DNA from: Leptasterias polaris
Taxonomy: Eukaryota > Echinodermata > Asteroidea > Forcipulatida > Asteriidae
DNA length: 64,000 bases
Reading direction: 5' to 3'
Assembly: GCA_037783415.1 (NCBI GenBank)
Contig: JAZGTN010000025.1
Span: 248,001-312,000, forward strand
Shown: positions 59,701 through 64,000 of the stretch, in pieces
Numbering within the stretch: position 1 is the stretch's first letter
Layout: every line of letters starts with the position of its first letter
Position numbers and translations under genes: made by a program
The notes under the pieces: model-generated
What the model was told of the DNA's origin: nothing
Database searches by the model: none
The model's input: the letters and a program-made list of their open reading frames with translations, nothing else

Positions 59701-60060
59701 ACCCTGAGCATCTCCTGGCAAGACAAGGTGCGAAATGAAGAGGTGTGGAGGAGAATATCAGCAGGTGGTGACCCACCAGAGTTAATCACCTCAAGCATCT
59801 ACAAGACCCAACTTGCCTGGTTTGGCCACATAGTGAGAATGGAAAACAACAGACTCCCAAAATGCATCCTACTAGAAACAGTAACTGGAAAAAATAGACG
59901 GGGTAGGCCAAGGAAGAGATGGGAAAATGACATCATCATTAACAGCACCTTCTACCTGGAACCCCGAAGAGCACAAGATAGGCAAGAATGGAGAGTGAAA
60001 ATTCGTGGAGCCAATGTCCTGCGGGATACGGTGCAAGATTGATTGATGGAGCGTAAGCTT
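56727..60060 (+). mobile_element. RTE-like LINE, nearly full length
   Basis: Endonuclease (57160-57860): GTWNVRTLL, ETRWKGQG, IAGDLNAKVG, VIDFILVRDRWKTS, SDHNLLMAKIK, all expected AP-endonuclease motifs. RT and C-terminus (58480-60042): LKEGKTPGTDEIPGELL, AGFRVGRSTVEQVFALR, VFVDYKKAFDRIWH, GVRQGCLLSPDLFNFFL, LRFADDIALLAET (catalytic FADD), FKYLGVTL, AWFGHIVRMENNRLPK and GRPRKRWENDI. Only three lesions are visible: a frameshift at ~57410, a TGA for Trp at 57716-57718, and a frameshift near 58665. The tail is GATTGATTGATGG at ~60040. Confidence 0.9.
58801..60042 (+). CDS. LINE reverse transcriptase, intact C-terminal frame
   Basis: 413 codons from the fingers/palm to the C-terminus without a stop. 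Contains RT motifs in order: FRVGRST (~18), YKKAFDRIWH (~50), RQGCLLSPDLFNFF (~107), FADDIALL (~151), FKYLGVTLT (~215), then the C-terminal WFGHIVRMENNRLPK and GRPRKRWENDII. The true ORF starts upstream; the ATG at 58801 is internal (preceding in-phase residues IILEIIRRR are read in the same frame). Confidence 0.85.
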   Translation: MKPYVEAILSEEQAGFRVGRSTVEQVFALRLLIQHRLEKQGGKVFAVFVDYKKAFDRIWHFGLFAVLQQYGIPEKLINIIKDLYSKAKSCIRINSEHTDWFLTTIGVRQGCLLSPDLFNFFLENILSEAFAECDQFGINVDGYRLRDLRFADDIALLAETEADLHNLLDRVHDTSNKYGMEISVPKTKVMVFTLEELETTTNITINGSSLDQVSQFKYLGVTLTPSNDSSCEIKQRVMLASVVLVKLQRIWQDNDVTQKTKLRLVNALVFPVLLYGSAAWTIRKADQKKLETFQMHCLRKTLSISWQDKVRNEEVWRRISAGGDPPELITSSIYKTQLAWFGHIVRMENNRLPKCILLETVTGKNRRGRPRKRWENDIIINSTFYLEPRRAQDRQEWRVKIRGANVLRDTVQD

Positions 60061-60321
60061 ACGCAAACGCTAACTTACACATAACGCTATCAATACACCA
60101 TGGCACTTAATGTAAACTCTATTAGCATGTGCCTATATACAAAATTGTTGAGCACATCATGCAATTTGAACCTTTGCAAAACAGAGTCTTGGGACGTGAC
60201 AGGAAGTAAAAATTTCCAGAAAGGTTTTATAGATTTTCAAACATTATTACGCTTTTTTATAAAAAGGGCATTTAGGATTGGGAAAAAATAGTGACTGAGT
60301 CTTAAATGGCTGTTTAAACCT

Positions 60322-60601
60322 TGCAGGGTCAAGGTTTGTGCGCTACAGGATCTCGTCTATGGCTTGGTCCTTTATCACATGACTACAACCTTGCAGGGTC
60401 AAGGTTTGTGCGCTACAGGATCTCGTCTATGGCTTGGTCCTTTATCACATGACTACAACCTTGCAGGGTCAAGGTTTGTGCGCTACAGGATCTCGTCTAT
60501 GGCTTGGTCCTTTATCACATGACTACAACCTTGCAGGGTCAAGGTTTGTGCGCTACAGGATCTCGTCTATGGCTTGGTCCTTTATCACATGACTACAACC
60601 C
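60322..60601. repeat. 70-bp tandem repeat, 4 essentially identical units
   Basis: Unit CCTTGCAGGGTCAAGGTTTG TGCGCTACAGGATCTCGTCT ATGGCTTGGTCCTTTATCAC ATGACTACAA. No differences seen between units, so recent. Lies ~175 bp from a CUL2 exon. Confidence 0.95.
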
Positions 60602-60776
60602 TGATGGTATTAAAGGGCTGTTTAAGACCTCGTTGCCACTTTGTAATTCCCTTGATATAATAGTCTTGTGAGCAACTAATAGTCTTGTGAGCACTGTATT
60701 TTTAAATATTGTTATTTGCACAGTTTAAATACACAAACAAACACACACATGCCAACTAACAGAATAAATGTAGTAC

Positions 60777-60884
60777 CTTATCTAATGCCATAGTGAAGAC
60801 TTTATCCTTTCCCAGTGTTTGACTCACCATACTGCTATACTTAGTATGCAATGCTAAGATAACATCAACAAAGTGAGCATGAAC
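60777..60884 (-). CDS. CUL2: CUL2 exon (VHAHFVDVIL... to MALDK)
   Basis: 108 bp, 36 codons, phase 0 to 0; acceptor ATTGACAG, donor AAG|GTACTA. Encodes VHAHFVDVILALHTKY and ends FTMALDK, matching cullin-2 VHGKFVQLI...FMSALDK. It is about 11 residues longer in the loop between these blocks than the human protein as I recall it. It belongs to the end of the cullin-repeat arm, just before the cullin homology domain. Confidence 0.88.
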
Positions 60885-62506
60885 CTGTCAATATCAATAT
60901 TAAAACATAAAAGACAAAGATCATTAAAAAAGCCTGTGATCACTAACAATCACACACTCAGCACATGTTACACACGTTTATACAGCCTGTTATTAGAAAC
61001 AAACTTTTGTCATGTCAGCTGACATTAAGTAGCAATTCCAAGCATAACAATGTGTGGTACTTTTATCAATTGTACTTTTCCTCTCTGAGGTTTAACTGAT
61101 GTAGTTACTATTTTTGAAAGGTTTAATATCAAACAGAACATTCTTGATTGTTCTTTTGTTACGTGTACACTCTTAATCACTTAACGATGGTGGGGAGTTT
61201 AAACATACAAATTTCAAGGACACAGGAGTGAGGGCTGGCAAATGTTTTCAAAATATCGTTTTGGTTCAGGGGTTGACATGATGACATGCCTGGAACATTT
61301 TGTATGGTTTGGGGTCAACAGCTGGAGACAAGTGAAAAAGTCTGGAAAATTCCCTGTGTAGTGTGCACTTTTCATGAACTCACGATCTCACACTTTGTTT
61401 GCCCCCGACAAAGCGGTAAAAAGGTTCTAAACTGCTCTAAAACTCCTTTTATCAGAGATTGATGAGTAGTCCAGAATTTCTGTCCTCTTGTCCGACAAAC
61501 AAAAATTATGAGAGATCAATATGCAGCCCTGATTGTTTTTTTATTGTTCTCAGCATAGAAAGAGAGTCAGTGATTCCAGCATGCCGTGATTCCAGATTGT
61601 GGCTTTTGGCTGATAGTCCAGACGAGTCACTGTTAACCAAAAACAAAATTTTCTCAAAAGAGCCAAATAAATTTGAAAAAGGGATTACTCTTATTGTTGA
61701 CCAGGTATCGTAGTAGTCATTGTTTCAAATTAATAATTATTTAAACGTTTCTCATCATATTGGTTTCGAATTTATTGAATGTTTGAAACTTTGGTTAATT
61801 GACATGTTTTTTATTGTTGAAATTTGTGACGGAAAAAAATGACGTTCGGGAATTCGCTATTTTTATTTTTTTCAATTGTCAGATTTTTTTTTTCTCTTGC
61901 TGTTAAAGTATTTGGCATCAGCCCCCACAACCTGTGCATGCAAAAGAAAATATGTACCTCAGCAAATATAAACATGTGATCATTTAAATACCTCTACATC
62001 TATAGTGGTAGTTGAAGTCCGTCAAAAATGCTGACGTTCGAGACTCCAAACCTTTTACCTCGATTTAGTTGAAAGACATCGGTTGTCAATATTGTGTATG
62101 ATAACATGTCAGGTACCTCGTAGTTAATTACACTATATAAAAATAAAAATTAGCTTTCACTTATGAAAATATAAGAGTCCAATTTTCAGACTTGCAAATG
62201 GTCCATATTTTGAAGAATATGCCATGTGCATGTACATGTATAGTATGTTGCATTTGTTTTCTGTACTTTGTTCAGTGTCATGATTTCATTCTAAAAAAAT
62301 AATAATAATTGCTCCAGGTATCTTGAAAAACTATTTTGTTGGAGTTCCTCTCTCTCAATAAGTGTTTGAGCCTGTGAACAGAGGAATGTTTTAATAGATA
62401 CACTGTATGGAAGATAAACTGTGTATCTTTCATGTGACAAATTCATGATATATTTTCTCAAATATTTTAGCATGATATGTATTGCACACATTATACTGTA
62501 ACTTAC
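60885..62506. other. CUL2 intron region holding an unplaced microexon
   Basis: By continuity, about 11-12 CUL2 residues must be encoded here. The rest is AT-rich with no repeat recognised. The plus frame at 61459-61713 shows no known motif. Confidence 0.5.
61958..61993 (-). CDS. weak candidate for the missing CUL2 microexon
   Basis: A 36-bp open stretch ending GAG|GTACAT and preceded by TAG lies where the unplaced CUL2 residues should be. Phase is right (0 to 0), and the last residues (MFIFAE) would precede VHAHF. Similarity to the expected MPTLFVESVLE-type segment is poor apart from the final Glu. A true exon elsewhere in 60885-62506 is quite possible. Confidence 0.2.
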
Positions 62507-62541
62507 ATTGTCACCCTGTAGACTTGAAACTGACTGTAAAC
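62507..62541 (-). CDS. CUL2: CUL2 exon, 35-bp microexon
   Basis: Very short exon: acceptor TTACAAAG, donor AAT|GTAAGTTAC. With the split glycine it encodes G-LQSVSSLQGDN, aligning with the human GLRATSNLTQEN segment. Its length (2 + 33 bases) converts incoming phase 1 to outgoing phase 0. It is too short to be seen by length, so the call rests on similarity, phase and a consensus donor. The following residues (about 11, ending before the valine of the next placed exon) are not located. Confidence 0.7.
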
Positions 62542-62959
62542 CTTTGTAAGTTATAGGATAAAAAATAACCAAAGTTAGTTCAGAGACACAAGTAACTTTA
62601 TTTTGTTTGTAGCACTACAATTTACAAGCACAGTTGCTTTAAACAAAATCTGGGTGCAAACATGTTGTAGTGTGCCCATGTATTTTTAAAAAAAATTATC
62701 TGAGAAGTGTAGAAGGGTTTGTTTGTATTTTATTAATTTTATGTATGTTGGGCCACAGGTTTGAATATATTAAATGTGTAAATAAATTTGCTAACCATGT
62801 GTTTTGTTCCTTGGTAAATTATTTTATCATACAGTGTAATGAAAAGCACTGAATGAAAATTAACTGCCAACAATCATACAAACATCAGGTTTGTATGCAA
62901 AATAAAACCAAGGAAAAAACCACAATGGAAACTAACTAGATAATAATAAATCCATTTTC

Positions 62960-63110
62960 GGTGAACAAAGAGAAATTGACCAAAACAGGATTTGAACCTA
63001 CAAACTCTGGGTTTCATGCCGGTGCTCTACCAACTGAGCTACAATGTATCTAGCCCTATGTTTGGGGTCTCCCTATTTTGTCAATCTTTGTTCAGGGGCA
63101 CCAGTCAGAA
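62960..63110 (-). mobile_element. tRNA-derived SINE-like element
   Basis: On the minus strand, TAGCTCAGTTGGTAGAGC (63041-63024, A box/D arm) and GGTTCAAATCC (62998-62988, B box) lie at tRNA spacing, with CACCGGCATGAAACCC between. Inverted arms flank it: GAACAAAGAGAAATTGAC (62963-62980) versus GTCAATCTTTGTTC (63079-63094). A decayed relative is at 10870-10985. The anticodon stem does not pair well, so it is not a functional tRNA gene. Confidence 0.7.
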
Positions 63111-63263
63111 GTTTTGTGAAATCAATCAAAATAAAACCAACCCAGGTGCATCCACATGACTTAGTGCATGTACAGCAGATGATAGCACTCTTTTATCAAT
63201 AAATCCCAGCTACATGTATATAAATTCAACACAATTATAATATACTTAATATGTCTACGTCTA
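63110..63263. other. CUL2 intron between SINE and TTAA element
   Basis: Short AT-rich spacer; nothing recognised. Confidence 0.5.
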
Positions 63264-63909
63264 TTAACCAGTTCGACGCGAATGACGAGTTAACTCGCGA
63301 GAATTTTTTTTACTGACACTAGGAGGACGAGTAAACTCGCCAAATTTACATATGAATCGCCGTTACCCTCAGCGTGCGAATTGTGTATGCAGTTGTAGTT
63401 GCATTGCGGGGTACCAGGGATATATCTAGTGTAATTTACTAGCGATTGGTGGCGCTATTGAACTTTTACGGACACAGGGCCAGCCGATGAACACAACGAT
63501 TGAGATGACATTTGTTGACAAAATCAAGATGGCGGCCTCCATGAGAAAACGCGTGTACAATAATGACACGGAAATTCTTTGATATTTTGTATCGTCAGGG
63601 TCCTCTAATTCCGATTCATCTAGTTCAGAGGAAAGTAAGGGTAATAGTTCAATAATGCAAATTTTTCTGGGGGATCCATATCTTGAGATGGTGAAATGTG
63701 AGTTTAAACAAAAAGAGAGAAATGTGAAGGTGTTTTCCCCTGTTGTGACATGTTTTTTAAATCACAGAGCTTTTTATTTCAGAAAATTGTCATAAAGAAT
63801 AAAATTATGCCAGCACTTGCACTTTTTTTTTTATTTCAACAAAATTCACAAAAGTATCCCGCGTGGGGGGTAAATTCTGTGAAAATTTATCCCGCGTCGA
63901 ACTGGTTAA
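63264..63909 (+). mobile_element. piggyBac-like TTAA element (relic)
   Basis: TTAA-CCAGTTCGACGCG at 63264 and CGCGTCGAACTGG-TTAA at 63909: perfect 13-bp inverted repeats plus TTAA duplication. Subterminal GAGTTAACTCGCGAG and GAGTAAACTCGCC motifs. From 63541 a short frame MRKRVYNNDTEIL, a stop, then SSGSSNSDSSSSEES is reminiscent of the acidic/serine-rich N-terminus of piggyBac transposases; the rest is deleted. Confidence 0.75.
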
Positions 63910-63964
63910 CTAAATAATCTGGTGATCTTATTTGTTGAATAGTTGTGTGTTATCAACTACCTAC

Positions 63965-64000
63965 CTGTTTGCTTGATGTGTTCTTGTAATTCTGTAACCA
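63965..64000 (-). CDS. CUL2: CUL2 exon (partial at window edge)
   Basis: Exon cut by the window edge. It encodes VTELQEHIKQT plus the first base of a Gly codon, then splices at CAG|GTAGGT. It matches the cullin-2 segment around QELQNHIHDEG in the late cullin repeats (helical N-terminal arm). The phase-1 end fits the next exon, which supplies the last two bases of the glycine codon. Confidence 0.8.

Noticed and set aside
58950..59798. 282-codon minus-strand frame
   Set aside because: Antisense shadow of the RTE-like reverse transcriptase on the plus strand.
62291..62572. Open minus-strand frame with a consensus-like acceptor (TTCACAG before AQTLIEREEL) considered as the missing CUL2 exon
   Set aside because: No donor follows at a suitable position and the phase (0) does not follow from the preceding exon; similarity to cullin-2 is negligible. 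The 35-bp exon at 62507-62541 inside this span is the better call.
62960..63060. Functional tRNA gene
   Set aside because: A and B boxes are present, but the anticodon and acceptor stems do not pair, and a related decayed copy exists at 10870-10985; it is a tRNA-derived repeat.

Overview
This window is eukaryotic: 64 kb of AT-rich DNA with long introns, canonical GT/AG splice sites, polyadenylation-type signals and a dense, diverse load of transposable elements. The mix (L2/CR1-like, RTE-like and REL-endonuclease LINEs, a DIRS element, a Penelope-like element, Helitron-like elements with internal tandem repeats, tRNA-derived SINEs, a LINE carrying a 2A-like motif, and many TACATGTA-type palindromes) suggests a marine invertebrate, most likely a non-vertebrate deuterostome. 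The species cannot be fixed from sequence alone.

The host gene is cullin-2 (CUL2), on the minus strand. Thirteen exons are placed between 63965 and 11895. They cover the C-terminal ~430 residues (late cullin repeats, cullin homology domain, neddylation motif, terminal winged helix). Exon junctions are phase-consistent, and the gene runs off the right edge. One short exon between 60884 and 62507 was not found with confidence. Nearly everything from 12 to 64 kb is therefore CUL2 intron, and the transposons listed there are intronic. Left of 11895 is 3' flank plus intergenic or neighbour-gene sequence, with one possible plus-strand terminal exon at 1295.

Layout: 1-11.9 kb holds LINE scraps, a tRNA-derived SINE, and a 1.9-kb TTAA-flanked inverted-repeat element inserted into a small MITE. 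12.4-19.7 kb is a four-level nest: a DIRS retrotransposon contains a Jockey/CR1-like LINE, which contains a TIR element with TAA target duplication, which contains an L2-like LINE. 21.8-25.2 kb is a 39-bp minisatellite with ~890-bp higher-order periodicity and a MITE inside it. 26.5-27.6 kb is a 53-bp minisatellite. 28.8-41.7 kb is a Penelope-like element split by a 10.3-kb bracket-nested trio of Helitron-like elements, the innermost carrying a 5'-truncated REL-endonuclease LINE. 43-47.9 kb holds two opposed LINEs, one with a 2A-like motif. 49-50.5 and 52-55.8 kb are LINE remnants whose C-terminal coding segments have been tandemly amplified (83-bp and 119-bp units), the second broken by a fourth Helitron-like element. 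56.7-60.1 kb is a nearly intact RTE-like LINE. 63.3-63.9 kb is a piggyBac-like TTAA element.

No prokaryotic operons, CRISPR arrays or phage genes are present. Most long open frames are by-products of tandem repeats whose period is a multiple of three. The main biological interest is the nesting record, which can be read from paralogous empty sites and from coding frames that rejoin across insertions.
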